NCBI RefSeq assembly: GCF_047219225.1
Contig: NZ_CP178208.1
Location: 992,001-1,056,000, forward strand
DNA length: 64,000 nt
From: IMCC45349 sp047219225
GTDB lineage: Bacteria > Bacteroidota > Bacteroidia > Flavobacteriales > Flavobacteriaceae
Direction: 5' to 3'
Shown here: positions 1 through 8,143 of the stretch, in pieces
How positions within the stretch are numbered: the stretch's first letter is position 1
Layout of the letters: each line of letters opens with the position of its first letter
Position numbers and translations under genes: made by a program
Notes under the pieces: generated by a model
What the model was told of the DNA's origin: nothing
Database searches by the model: none
The model's input: only the letters and a program-made list of their open reading frames with translations

Positions 1-354
1 CAAGCACTTCAAAAAATACTTATGGATACCTGGACACTTAATGAAGATGATAAAGATATGATTGTTATGTATCATAAGTTTGGATATCAACTTTATGGTA
101 AAAAACATCAAATTGATGCTACTATGGTTTGTATTGGTGATGATCAAACTTATACAGCTATGGCAAAAACCGTAGGTTTACCTGTAGCCATTGCCACATT
201 AGCAATTTTAAATGAGAAAATAACAACCCCAGGAGTTCAAATTCCTATTACAAAAGAGGTATACGAACCAATTTTAAGAGAGTTAGAAGATTATGGTATA
301 GAGTTTCATGAAAAAGAAGTGCCTTATTTTGGATATAATGCTTTAAATATTTGA
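1..354 (+). CDS. Saccharopine dehydrogenase family protein, C-terminal part (5' end outside window)
   Basis: The frame is open from base 1, so this is the last ~117 residues of a longer gene. The tail contains the pattern of the saccharopine dehydrogenase C-terminal domain: an MVCIGDD segment, then AMAKTVGLPVAIATLAIL and a closing stretch on an Asp/Glu-rich helix with YEPILRELEDYGIEF. The family uses NAD(P) to interconvert saccharopine with glutamate and an aminoadipate semialdehyde or lysine, in lysine metabolism. The Rossmann NAD-binding half lies upstream of the window, so the exact reaction cannot be read. An Lrp/AsnC regulator follows about 60 bases downstream on the same strand, a common partner of amino-acid genes. 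Confidence 0.8.
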   Translation, partial: QALQKILMDTWTLNEDDKDMIVMYHKFGYQLYGKKHQIDATMVCIGDDQTYTAMAKTVGLPVAIATLAILNEKITTPGVQIPITKEVYEPILRELEDYGIEFHEKEVPYFGYNALNI

Positions 355-416
355 AGTGAGCTTACATATTAAAATCAATTCCTTAATTTTAACTTGTATT
401 TTAAAATAAAAAAGTT

Positions 417-887
417 GTGAAAATTATAAATCAAAACTTGCAGATTGATGGTATTGATAAAAAAATTCTTCGTGCACTTATGGAGGATGCAAGAACACCC
501 ATTTTAGAAATTGCAAGAAGTGTTGGCGTTTCTGGTGCTGCTATTCATCAAAGATTACGTAAGCTAGAAAAAGCTAAGCTTATTTCAGGATCTAAATTTA
601 TAATTAATCCTAAAGTTTTAGGTTATACAACTATGGCTTTTATAGGTGTTTTTTTAGATAAAGCTATGAATAATCCTGATGCTGTTAAGCAACTCAAAAA
701 AATACCTGAAGTTTTAGAGTGCCATTATACAACAGGGAATTGGAGTATTTTAATAAAAGTGCTCTGTAAGGATAATGAACATTTAATGCATGTCCTTAAT
801 AGAGAAATACAAACTATTTCAGGTGTGTCAAGAACTGAAACTTTTATTTCTTTAGATCAGCAATTAAATAGACAAATAAAAATATAA
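417..887 (+). CDS. Lrp/AsnC family transcriptional regulator
   Basis: A 156-residue protein of the usual Lrp length. Residues about 14-60 form the winged-helix DNA-binding domain (ARTPILEIARSVGVSGAAIH, followed by QRLRKLEKAKLI). Residues about 70-150 form the RAM/AsnC ligand-binding domain, with the GNWSILIKV strand. Such proteins act as cytoplasmic octamer-forming regulators that sense amino acids. The start is GTG at 417; no ATG fits better, and the N-terminus is short. It lies just behind the saccharopine dehydrogenase gene, so regulation of lysine metabolism is plausible but inferred. A strong hairpin terminator follows directly. Confidence 0.9.
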   Translation: MKIINQNLQIDGIDKKILRALMEDARTPILEIARSVGVSGAAIHQRLRKLEKAKLISGSKFIINPKVLGYTTMAFIGVFLDKAMNNPDAVKQLKKIPEVLECHYTTGNWSILIKVLCKDNEHLMHVLNREIQTISGVSRTETFISLDQQLNRQIKI

Positions 888-918
888 AAAGAGCAGCTTA
901 TAGCTGCTCTTTTATTTT
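886..918. terminator. Intrinsic terminator after the Lrp gene
   Basis: AAAAGAGCAGC and GCTGCTCTTTT form an 11-bp stem around a 5-base loop, followed by TATTTT. The A-run on the other side means it can also stop the minus-strand gene ending at 938. Confidence 0.85.
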
Positions 919-937
919 AGTTGGTTAGCCTTACTAA

Positions 938-1909
938 TTAATTCTTAACAAATTTCTTTATAACTAAAGAGCCTTCTACTTCAATTTTAAGCAAATAAAC
1001 ACCACTTGATAATGAAGACACATCAATTGTATTATTTACCGAATAGTCCTTTAGTTTTAATACAGTTTTACCTGTAACATTAACAATACTTATATTATTA
1101 AAACTAATATTAGTTCTCGTAGATTTAATTGTAAGTTGATTTTTTGCAGGATTTGGAAAAACACTTAGTTCAGAAATATCAAAATTTGTAGACGAAAGTG
1201 TTCCTAAAAAATCGCATACAGCTGGTATGTGTTGATATCCTACTGAATTATTAGTTTCCCATTTTGAAGCATCATTTAATAAAGCTCGAAGAGAATCAAC
1301 ATCAGTGTAATCATTACAATTAGTACTTGCTAATCTAGCATTATCTACTTCAGGGTTTATAGAAATAGAGTTCACACCATCTGTAAAAACACTTGGCTTT
1401 GCAGAAGTTGTTGATGATGAAGAATCAGCGTCCCAATCACCATTCATATGTATCGCAGCAATAAAACCAGATTCATCACCAGCTGTTGGCATATTACTTG
1501 GATTATAAGCAAAAATTTGATCACCTCCTGTTGCTAGACTTAATGGATTACCAGTTAAAGTTCCAGCCGAACTATTATTTTGATCTAAAGCAACAAAAGG
1601 ATCTGCAGAAATCATAATTTGCATACCCTCGCTATAAGAACTTCCAAAAGTTAACGTTGTTGTATTTTCTCCAGATCTAAAACCTCCAGCTGCAAACCAT
1701 CCATTTTCAGTAAATGAAATTTCTTCACCTGCAGTTACATCTCGCAATAACACTATTGTAAACGAGTCCACATTAGTTCCAGCTGGTAAATTTGCAGCTG
1801 TTTCGGAGTTATATGCTGAAAAAGCAATATCTCCTAAAGCAAATTGTGCATTTATATTTGTTAACACAACAAAGCTAAATGCTAAAAATGAAAGTAATTT
1901 TTTCTTCAT
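938..1909 (-). CDS. Secreted protein with T9SS C-terminal sorting domain
   Basis: 323 residues. It starts with a Sec signal peptide (charged MKKK, hydrophobic core, cut near NAQ at about 21). The middle resembles the lamin-tail-like beta domain often found in T9SS cargo: residues 24-60 read GDIAFSAYNSE and FTIVLLRDVTAGEEI. Residues about 245-323 are a type A T9SS sorting domain: SVFPNPAKNQLTIKS, then VSSLSSGVYLLKIE and the basic end KKFVKN. It is therefore probably exported through the outer membrane and attached to the surface or released. No enzymatic motif is visible. A 13-bp inverted repeat lies just upstream, between it and the tail-collar gene. Confidence 0.85.
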   Translation of the reverse strand: MKKKLLSFLAFSFVVLTNINAQFALGDIAFSAYNSETAANLPAGTNVDSFTIVLLRDVTAGEEISFTENGWFAAGGFRSGENTTTLTFGSSYSEGMQIMISADPFVALDQNNSSAGTLTGNPLSLATGGDQIFAYNPSNMPTAGDESGFIAAIHMNGDWDADSSSSTTSAKPSVFTDGVNSISINPEVDNARLASTNCNDYTDVDSLRALLNDASKWETNNSVGYQHIPAVCDFLGTLSSTNFDISELSVFPNPAKNQLTIKSTRTNISFNNISIVNVTGKTVLKLKDYSVNNTIDVSSLSSGVYLLKIEVEGSLVIKKFVKN

Positions 1910-1934
1910 AATATTATTTTATAAGTTAGATTTA

Positions 1935-1969
1935 TAAGAGTAAGTAGGGTTTAAGTCTACTTACTCTTA
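1935..1969. repeat. Perfect 13-bp inverted repeat with 9-base loop
   Basis: TAAGAGTAAGTAG and CTACTTACTCTTA are exact reverse complements separated by 9 bases. On the plus strand a T-run follows (from 1972). On the minus strand, the direction of both flanking genes, no T-run follows. It may stop antisense transcription, act as an RNA-processing stem between the two minus-strand genes, or bind a regulator. Confidence 0.55.
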
Positions 1970-1976
1970 GGTTTTT

Positions 1977-2552
1977 TTAATTTCTAGGCGGATAAATTCC
2001 ATCTACACAAATACAATAGTTAAGTGTTAAAAAAGGCTGCATGTTATTTATAGCAGCTCCACCTCCTGTAGATGCTGATTGTGCAGTACCAGAAACTCCT
2101 GCATTAAATGCTGCAAGAGAAGTATCGGCTGAACTAGCAGGTGCATACGCTCCTGCATGATTTGCCAAAACAGTTCCTTCAGATTCATCACTTGAACCAT
2201 CGTCATTTAAACTTGGTATACTTACTGCTGCATTTACATTTTGTCCATTAAAATCTATAGCATGTGTATGCTGTGGCATTTGCCCTACCGATAACACATT
2301 AGTTTCTGAGCCTCCTTTTGCACCTAACCTTCTATCAGTATGCCCAGGTGATTGTCCTTGACCAATTGGTACAGTTCCTCTTAAGTCAGGCAACCCAAAT
2401 GTTGTACGGCCATCGCCTCCATAAACTGTTCCTAGTAAGGAAAAAAGTGCAGTATATTGCGATATTGCTAAAATTTGCCCATTACAAGGCATCCATCCGC
2501 GAGGTGTAAAATTAAAGCCAAAAGCTGTAATTGTTCCAATGTAATCTTCCAT
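1977..2552 (-). CDS. Phage tail-collar domain protein (microcystin-dependent protein family), copy 1
   Basis: 191 residues. The N-terminus (MEDYIGTITAFGF, then PRGWMPCNGQ and GTVYGGDGRTTFGLPDLRG) is the tail-collar domain seen at the tips of phage fibres and in the Bacteroidota MdpB-type proteins. The C-terminus ends with NNMQPFLTLNYCICVDGIYPP, typical of the family. No signal peptide or phage neighbours are seen. Copy 2 lies 58 bases upstream on the same strand with the same length and a nearly identical middle, so this is a tandem duplicate. The cellular role of stand-alone collar proteins is not established. Confidence 0.88.
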   Translation of the reverse strand: MEDYIGTITAFGFNFTPRGWMPCNGQILAISQYTALFSLLGTVYGGDGRTTFGLPDLRGTVPIGQGQSPGHTDRRLGAKGGSETNVLSVGQMPQHTHAIDFNGQNVNAAVSIPSLNDDGSSDESEGTVLANHAGAYAPASSADTSLAAFNAGVSGTAQSASTGGGAAINNMQPFLTLNYCICVDGIYPPRN

Positions 2553-2610
2553 GAGTTTTTGTTTTTTTATGTTAATATATAATTATAAAAAATGTATAAA
2601 ATGCTAATAA

Positions 2611-3186
2611 TTAGTTTCGTGGCGGATAAATACCTACTGTGCAAATACAATAATTAAGCGTTAAAAATGGTTGCATGTTATTTATAGGTGTTCCACTACC
2701 AGTAGGTGTTGATTGTGCAGTACCTGAAACTCCTGCATTAAATGCTGCAAGAGAAGTATCGGCTGAACTAGCAGGTGCGTAAGCTCCTGTATGATTAGCC
2801 AAAACAGTTCCTTCAGACTCATCACTTGAACCATCATCATTTAAACTAGGTATGCTTACTACTGCATTTACATTTTGTCCATTAAAATCTGTTACATGCG
2901 AGTGTGGTGCCATTTGAGAAACCGATAATGTATTAGTTTCTGAACCGCCTTTTTCTCCTATCCTTCTATTAGTATGACCAGGTGATTGTCCTTGGCTAAT
3001 TGGTACTGTCCCTCTTAAATCAGGCAAAGCAAATGTTGTACGTCCATCACCTCCATAAGTTGTTCCCAATAATGAGAAAAGTGTTTCGTTTTGAGAAATT
3101 GCTAAAAGTTGACCATTACAAGGCATCCATCCGCGAGGAGTAAAACCAAAGCCAAAAGCTGTAATTGTTCCAATGTAATCTTCCAT
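2611..3186 (-). CDS. Phage tail-collar domain protein, copy 2
   Basis: I set the start at 3186 because the protein then begins MEDYIGTITAFGFGFTPRGW like copy 1 and has the same 191 residues; a longer reading from 3255 adds 23 residues with no match. Collar motifs are CNGQLLAIS and TTYGGDGRTTFALPDLRG. Residues about 110-165 are almost identical to copy 1 in protein and DNA, whereas the N- and C-terminal parts differ more, which suggests recent duplication or gene conversion of the middle. Its promoter must lie in the divergent gap before 3336. Confidence 0.88.
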   Translation of the reverse strand: MEDYIGTITAFGFGFTPRGWMPCNGQLLAISQNETLFSLLGTTYGGDGRTTFALPDLRGTVPISQGQSPGHTNRRIGEKGGSETNTLSVSQMAPHSHVTDFNGQNVNAVVSIPSLNDDGSSDESEGTVLANHTGAYAPASSADTSLAAFNAGVSGTAQSTPTGSGTPINNMQPFLTLNYCICTVGIYPPRN

Positions 3187-3335
3187 AAGTTGTTGTTTTT
3201 TAAGTTGGTATGTAAAATTACCTGAACCAATCAGTATATTTAACAGTACAATCACCCAATGTTAAATCACGTAAAAACACCTATTTTTATCATGTAAGAT
3301 TTTACTACATTTATAAAAACCTAAAACAATAACTT

Positions 3336-3749
3336 ATGGGAACTAAAAGTATTCCGTTAAGTGATGCTAAATTATGGGCAGAAACTTGGCAAAAAGAAAA
3401 CACAAACAGGGCTAAAGCATTTTTAATCCCAATTGGTGATTTAATTATGTGCTTTAAAGAAATGGGGGTAGTTACTGAAGACAGTAGTGGCAACATGATT
3501 GTTAACAACATTCCTGATGCTGCAATAAGAGCTTATATGGCTACAAACCCTAATTTTAGAGATAAAAAAGATGGTTTTGGTGACAAGTTAATACTTGTAG
3601 GAACCGAAAAAGATGGCTCTACATATAGAGACATTATTCAAGATGAAAGAAATGTAGCTGGAAATGGCGATCCAATAGGTAGTGGCGCTTTTGATTTAAC
3701 TACGCCATGCCCAAGCGAATGTGATCCAAACAGCCCTCTATTTTTTTAA
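3336..3749 (+). CDS. Hypothetical protein of 137 residues
   Basis: I do not recognise a family. It is soluble with no signal peptide: an N-terminal helix (LSDAKLWAETWQKENTNRAKA), then FLIPIGDLIMCFKEMGV and an alpha/beta region around DKLILVGTEKDG. The C-terminus has a Cys pair (TPCPSECDPNS). It is transcribed away from the tail-collar pair and only 15 bases before a membrane protein, so it probably leads the operon that continues into the histidine kinase and response regulator. A sensory or surface-related role is guesswork from position. Confidence 0.7.
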   Translation: MGTKSIPLSDAKLWAETWQKENTNRAKAFLIPIGDLIMCFKEMGVVTEDSSGNMIVNNIPDAAIRAYMATNPNFRDKKDGFGDKLILVGTEKDGSTYRDIIQDERNVAGNGDPIGSGAFDLTTPCPSECDPNSPLFF

Positions 3750-3764
3750 CCAGTATTTAAATTA

Positions 3765-4406
3765 ATGAACTTAGTAGATGACTTTTTTGAATATTTAGGA
3801 ATTCTATTACTACTTGTTAATACAGTATTATATTTAAAGAGCTATAGCAACTATAAAGACACTATAGCTCTAAAATATTTTAGCTGGTATTTATTAGGTA
3901 TTTGTGCGATTCAAGTAATTGGGATTGTGTTTGCGCATTATCGCATCAATAACTTATACTTATCGCATTTATATTTTTGGATACAATTAATAATGCTAGC
4001 TGTATTTTACAGAAATCTATTTGAACAAAATCAAAAAAAATATATCTCAATTGTTATTGGTAGCGTTTCAATAATATTAATTATTCAGTACCTAATAAAG
4101 CCTCACCTCTTTTTTAAATTTAATACATTAGAAATTTTCATTACAACATTTCCTTTAGTAGTGTTCTCTATGATTCACTTATATAATTCATTGTCTAAAA
4201 AGGGGAAATTTATGTACATTAATGCTGGAATATTAATATATCTTACAACAAGTACATTAATATATATACTTGGAAATTATTTAGCTAGTTATAAAAGTGA
4301 ATTAATAACTCATATTTGGTTTTTAAATAAAGTACTATATGTTATATACATGTCATTAATTTTAATAGAATGGAAAACGAACATTTTGCCACTCAAGAAC
4401 AAATAA
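3765..4406 (+). CDS. Polytopic membrane protein, possible sensor partner of the kinase
   Basis: 213 residues with about six to seven hydrophobic segments: roughly 8-25, 40-58, 66-85, 93-110, 122-142, 148-168 and 180-200. Loops are short, so it has little soluble material. No transporter signature is seen. Its last 37 bases overlap the start of the downstream histidine kinase gene, implying translational coupling. The kinase itself has only one membrane helix and almost no extracytoplasmic part, so this protein may supply the sensing function; that is inference from arrangement. Confidence 0.7.
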   Translation: MNLVDDFFEYLGILLLLVNTVLYLKSYSNYKDTIALKYFSWYLLGICAIQVIGIVFAHYRINNLYLSHLYFWIQLIMLAVFYRNLFEQNQKKYISIVIGSVSIILIIQYLIKPHLFFKFNTLEIFITTFPLVVFSMIHLYNSLSKKGKFMYINAGILIYLTTSTLIYILGNYLASYKSELITHIWFLNKVLYVIYMSLILIEWKTNILPLKNK

Positions 4407-5176
4407 TTGGAGCCCTTGCTTATGGCATCATTTTTTTAGTCCTAGTTACAACTGGGCTTATCTTGTTTTTCCATTATTCTAGAAAGAAAATTATTGAAAA
4501 AGAGATTGAAAAGATAAATATCAAACTTAATCATCAGCAAAAAATACTACAAACCACTATTAATGTTCAAGAAAGTGAGCGCAAACGAATTGCTCAAGAT
4601 TTACATGATGCTATTAGCTCTAAACTAAATGTAGTAAGCTTAACAACTCATGTTTTATTGGATGAGGAGAACATTGGTAGCTCTCAAAAAGAAGCACTAA
4701 ATCATATACTTGATATTACGACAAACACACTAGAAAGTTCTAGAAAAATAGCACATGATTTAATGCCTCCTGTTTTAGAAAAATTTGGATTAAAAGTTGC
4801 CTTAGAAGAGTTATTTGACGAATTCACTAAAAGTAAAAAAATAAGCATCGCATATAATATTGATGCCTTAACTAATATTAGCAAGCCAAACGAATTACAC
4901 GTTTTTAGGATTATACAAGAACTAATTAATAATTCTATTAGGCATGGTAAAGCTAGTAAAGTATCCGCATTACTAAACCAAACTAAAAATGGATTTACTT
5001 TACATTATACCGATAATGGCTCTGGTTTTGACGTTGCAACTATAAAAGAAAAAATAGGTATTGGTTTACAAAACATAAAGAGTAGAGTTGCTATACTTAA
5101 TGGTAAATTCACTATAGATAGTTCCCCAAACAAAGGAAGTACCTTTACTATAAACAGCATTACAAATGGAAAATAA
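4370..5176 (+). CDS. Sensor histidine kinase, NarX/DesK-type (HisKA_3)
   Basis: 268 residues. One membrane helix (about 13-36), then a coiled coil, then the dimerisation/phosphoacceptor box ESERKRIAQDLHDAISSKL with His79. ATP-binding boxes follow: N box ELINNSIRH (184-192), G1 DNGSGFD (215-221) and G2 GIGLQNIKSRV (230-240). It autophosphorylates on His and passes phosphate to the response regulator encoded next, with which it overlaps by 11 bases. There is no periplasmic sensor domain. The overlapping upstream membrane protein may provide it. Confidence 0.92.
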   Translation: MENEHFATQEQIIGALAYGIIFLVLVTTGLILFFHYSRKKIIEKEIEKINIKLNHQQKILQTTINVQESERKRIAQDLHDAISSKLNVVSLTTHVLLDEENIGSSQKEALNHILDITTNTLESSRKIAHDLMPPVLEKFGLKVALEELFDEFTKSKKISIAYNIDALTNISKPNELHVFRIIQELINNSIRHGKASKVSALLNQTKNGFTLHYTDNGSGFDVATIKEKIGIGLQNIKSRVAILNGKFTIDSSPNKGSTFTINSITNGK

Positions 5177-5849
5177 AATTATCACCTTAGCCATAGCAGA
5201 CGATGAACTTCTTTTTAGACAAGGGCTCATTGCCATTTTAAGTAAATCTAAAAATCTGAAAATACTTTTTGATGCAGTAAATGGAAATGACTTAATGCAA
5301 CAATTAAGATCCTGTAAAGAACTTCCCGAAATTGTTATTACAGATTTAAAAATGCCTGAATTAAATGGTGTTGAAGCTACTAAACTAATACGTAAAGAAT
5401 TTCCAGACATTAAAATTATTGCGCTTACAAGTTACTTTAGTAAACCATTTATTATTAATATGATTTCTATTGGTGCTGTTGCTTATTTGGCTAAAAATAG
5501 CACACCAAAATTAATGCAAACTACTATTCACGAAGTTGCTCAAAAAGGGTTTTATTACGACACACAAGTAATGACATTTATTCATGAAGGGTTAATAAAT
5601 CCTGCTGATAAAAAAATGAAATCAAAGTTTGACAACACTTTCTTTACAAAAAGAGAAAAAGAGGTTTTACAGCATATTTGTTTACAAAAAACGACAACCG
5701 AAATTGCAAACGATTTGTGTATTAGCCCAAGAACTGTTGAAGGGCATCGTAATAATTTATTATTAAAAACAGAATCTAAAAACGTAGCTGGATTGGTTAT
5801 TTACGCCATCGAAAATAAACTAGTATCATTAGAATTAAATAAATTTTAA
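5166..5849 (+). CDS. Response regulator with LuxR-type HTH output (NarL/FixJ family)
   Basis: 227 residues. Receiver domain about 5-125: acidic Asp12-Asp13, phosphoacceptor Asp60 (VITDLKMPELNG), Thr88 and Lys110. Output domain about 155-220: FTKREKEVLQHICLQKTTTE and ISPRTVEGHRNNLLLKT, a canonical LuxR helix-turn-helix. It is the partner of the overlapping kinase. The targets are unknown; neighbouring surface-type genes (tail-collar pair, unknown proteins at 3336 and 5921) are candidates. A bidirectional hairpin terminator closes the operon. Confidence 0.93.
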   Translation: MENKIITLAIADDELLFRQGLIAILSKSKNLKILFDAVNGNDLMQQLRSCKELPEIVITDLKMPELNGVEATKLIRKEFPDIKIIALTSYFSKPFIINMISIGAVAYLAKNSTPKLMQTTIHEVAQKGFYYDTQVMTFIHEGLINPADKKMKSKFDNTFFTKREKEVLQHICLQKTTTEIANDLCISPRTVEGHRNNLLLKTESKNVAGLVIYAIENKLVSLELNKF

Positions 5850-5856
5850 CCATAAA

Positions 5857-5889
5857 AAAGGCTGTATTGAAATAAATCAACCAGCCTTT
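5857..5889. terminator. Bidirectional intrinsic terminator
   Basis: AAAGGCTG pairs with CAGCCTTT across a 17-base loop. It lies between convergent genes (response regulator and the gene ending at 5921). The T-run is weak, so efficiency is uncertain. Confidence 0.55.
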
Positions 5890-5920
5890 CAAACCTAACT
5901 TATGGTTAGTTCTCTCTACA

Positions 5921-6430
5921 TTAGTTTAATCCTAATGATGCAGAAAACACATAAATTATTCCTTTTTCTTCAGGACTATTAACTACAACTGCTGTCGCAA
6001 ATCCAATTCCCCAATAAATAGTTTCAGATCCTGCTACTTGCGTCTTTCCATAAAATGTTCCTGACAAACCACCATTGTTAGAAATTTGTTGTGTAATTTC
6101 TTTTGCAATGTTTGTTATTGTAGGCTTATCTACTGGTAATTCCCAGTTTTGAAAATCTAACGTAATAGCATCTGTTACACATTTTGGAGCAGTACCTGGA
6201 ACATTATCTTTCCAAGGTGCCATAATAGCACTATCTTCTTGACTACTATCAAAATCTGAATAGGATGCTGGCCAATTAGTTTCTAAATCTTTAAAAAGCT
6301 GTTTTTCAATTGTTTTTACAACTGTTGATACATTTACTCCTGGAGGTATTGCTCCTAACCCAACACTTTTATATGCTGGTGCAAAATTATTTACGTTAAC
6401 GTGAATGTTGGTTACACTTACTCTTGCCAT
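5921..6430 (-). CDS. Hypothetical protein of 169 residues
   Basis: I do not recognise a family. There is no signal peptide or membrane helix. The N-terminus (ARVSVTNIHVNVNNFAPAYK) is beta-rich, the middle is acidic and Pro/Trp-containing (LETNWPASYSDFDSS), and the end is hydrophobic and Gly-rich (YWGIGFATAVVVNS). It converges on the response regulator gene. It has the character of the small unknown proteins at the other end of this island, and could be a structural or secreted component, but nothing in the sequence proves that. Confidence 0.6.
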   Translation of the reverse strand: MARVSVTNIHVNVNNFAPAYKSVGLGAIPPGVNVSTVVKTIEKQLFKDLETNWPASYSDFDSSQEDSAIMAPWKDNVPGTAPKCVTDAITLDFQNWELPVDKPTITNIAKEITQQISNNGGLSGTFYGKTQVAGSETIYWGIGFATAVVVNSPEEKGIIYVFSASLGLN

Positions 6431-6650
6431 AATATTATTATTAATTGGTTAAATGCTTACTCTTTTATAATAGGATTTTTAGCTTACTCCTAATTCAACA
6501 GTGTTGCAACAATAATCGAACATTACAAAGTTGAAGATTGACAAGCGTAAATTATAGCGTATAAAAACGTGTTTAATAAAATGAATGATTAACCTAAATA
6601 ATGAAGTAACTCTACTAACTATTAAATTAGGTATTAAAACGTAGTACAAA

Positions 6651-6680
6651 AAAACCCTTCAAATAAATTTGAAGGGTTTT
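6651..6680. terminator. Intrinsic terminator downstream of the metallopeptidase gene
   Basis: AAAACCCTTCAAA and TTTGAAGGGTTTT form a 13-bp stem with a 4-base loop. It serves the minus-strand gene ending at 6705. The remaining sequence from 6431 to 6650 shows no gene or recognisable motif. Confidence 0.85.
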
Positions 6681-6704
6681 TATATTTTTTAAAAACTTTC
6701 CTTT

Positions 6705-7409
6705 TTAGTCTCTTCCTAAAATTTGAAAAGCCCAATATAAAAGTGAAGCAAGTGCTCCTATAGCAGCTACTAAGTAGGTTCTAGCAGCCCATTTAAGCGC
6801 ATCTTCTGCTCCTTTATATTCTTCTTGAGAAACCATATGCTTGTTTTGTAACCAAGCTAAAGCTCTATTACTTGCATCGTATTCAACAGGTAGTGTAATA
6901 AAACTAAATAGGGTTGCAAATCCCATCATAGCTAATCCAGCAATTGCTACATATAAACCACCTGCTCCTAAAGCTTCGGTAGCCATTAATGCTAAACCTC
7001 CAATAATCACCCATTGTGATAATCCAGAAGATACTTGTACTATTGGCACTAAAGATGAACGCATTTGTAACCAACTATAAGCCTGTGCATGTTGTACAGC
7101 ATGACCACATTCGTGAGCAGCAACAGCAGCTGCAGCTGCATTTCTTTGATTATATACAGCTTCACTTAAGTTTACCGTTTTATCTTTTGGATTGTAATGA
7201 TCTGTTAAACGTCCTGGAGTAGACACTACTTTTACATCGTAAATACCATGGTCTGCTAGCATCTTTTCAGCAATTTCTGCTCCACTCATTCCATTTCGCA
7301 ATTGCACTCTTGAATAATGAGCAAACTTTCTTTTAAGTGTATTACTCACTAACCAACTCACCAACATTATACCACCTATAAGGATGTAATATTCTAAACC
7401 AATTCCCAT
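6705..7409 (-). CDS. Membrane-bound neutral zinc metallopeptidase (YugP-like)
   Basis: 234 residues. Membrane helices lie at about 8-24 and, in the C-terminal half, 125-170 and 210-230. The zinc-binding HExxH motif is HECGHAVQH, with ligands His99 and His103 and catalytic Glu100. It is preceded by the family's GRLTDHYNPKDKTVNLSE block, where the substrate region folds onto the membrane. The family is annotated as neutral zinc metallopeptidase; its physiological substrate is unknown. The gene is alone, with its own terminator downstream. Confidence 0.9.
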   Translation of the reverse strand: MGIGLEYYILIGGIMLVSWLVSNTLKRKFAHYSRVQLRNGMSGAEIAEKMLADHGIYDVKVVSTPGRLTDHYNPKDKTVNLSEAVYNQRNAAAAAVAAHECGHAVQHAQAYSWLQMRSSLVPIVQVSSGLSQWVIIGGLALMATEALGAGGLYVAIAGLAMMGFATLFSFITLPVEYDASNRALAWLQNKHMVSQEEYKGAEDALKWAARTYLVAAIGALASLLYWAFQILGRD

Positions 7410-7495
7410 AATTATCTTTATTTAATGAATTATAAATTTAAAGTATTTATAGCAAATAATAAGCCAAACAAACGTTAAGAAATTTTGTCAGTCTT

Positions 7496-7768
7496 TTACT
7501 TTTTATTTTGATACTTAATCTTGAAATACATCAAGAAAAAAGATGACACAATTGTGATACTATTTGCTAAAATCATTGATAGGCTATCAATATAAATACC
7601 ATATATCAACCATAATACAATACCAGTAAAAAATAATATTAACATTGGTAATGACAATGCTGACACATCTTTGGTTTTCCATGTTTTATATACTTGTGGT
7701 AAAAAAGCAGCGGTAGTTAAGGTTGCTGCTGTTAAACCTATAATTTCTATAAAATCTATTTGTGCCAT
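7496..7768 (-). CDS. SemiSWEET-type sugar transporter
   Basis: 90 residues with three membrane helices (about 6-25, 37-57, 64-84), the length of bacterial SemiSWEETs. The PQ motif (FLPQVYKTWKTKD, Pro24-Gln25) that lets helix 1 hinge is present. These proteins dimerise to make a small-sugar facilitator in the inner membrane. The gene sits 10 bases downstream of the BamE-like membrane protein and after leuS on the same strand. The substrate cannot be told from sequence. Confidence 0.88.
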   Translation of the reverse strand: MAQIDFIEIIGLTAATLTTAAFLPQVYKTWKTKDVSALSLPMLILFFTGIVLWLIYGIYIDSLSMILANSITIVSSFFLMYFKIKYQNKK

Positions 7769-7778
7769 TTTTGTTTGA

Positions 7779-8138
7779 TTACTTATAAGTTAATGCAACT
7801 TTTACTACTTTTTGATTTTCGAAAGTAACAAGTAATTGTTCACCCTTAGTTTTCATAAAACTAGGCGCTTCTCCTATTTCATAAAGAAAAACATCTTGTT
7901 CTAAAGATATAGTAGAATTTGGTGTTCCTAAAAGTAGGATAGTTTCTTCTTTGGTTTTCCCTATTAAAAGTTGCTGCTCAATAAGGTTATCGACCATTTC
8001 GTAACGCTTTAATGGCTCATTATGCCATATTTCTTTATCAAAGCGTTCTTCAAACAACCACATTAAAATGGATGTTAAAATAAGCGCAGCTAAAACAAAT
8101 AAACCTATTTTTTTAAATTTATTTAGTTTCAGCCGCAT
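7779..8138 (-). CDS. Single-pass membrane protein with BamE/SmpA-like domain
   Basis: 119 residues. A membrane helix at about 11-28 is followed by a periplasmic domain. LLIGKTKEETILLLGTPNS (about 57-76) resembles the repeat of the BamE/SmpA fold, where a short helix precedes a GxP turn, followed by a strand with FLYEIG. It is shorter than a full outer-membrane assembly lipoprotein and has no lipobox, so function is unassigned. It sits 5 bases after leuS and 10 bases before the SemiSWEET gene, so it is probably cotranscribed with both. Confidence 0.6.
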   Translation of the reverse strand: MRLKLNKFKKIGLFVLAALILTSILMWLFEERFDKEIWHNEPLKRYEMVDNLIEQQLLIGKTKEETILLLGTPNSTISLEQDVFLYEIGEAPSFMKTKGEQLLVTFENQKVVKVALTYK

Positions 8139-8143
8139 ATTTT

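Noticed and set aside
2611..3255. Longer start of tail-collar copy 2 at 3255
   Set aside because: The extra 23 residues have no counterpart in copy 1; both proteins are 191 residues if started at MEDYIG.
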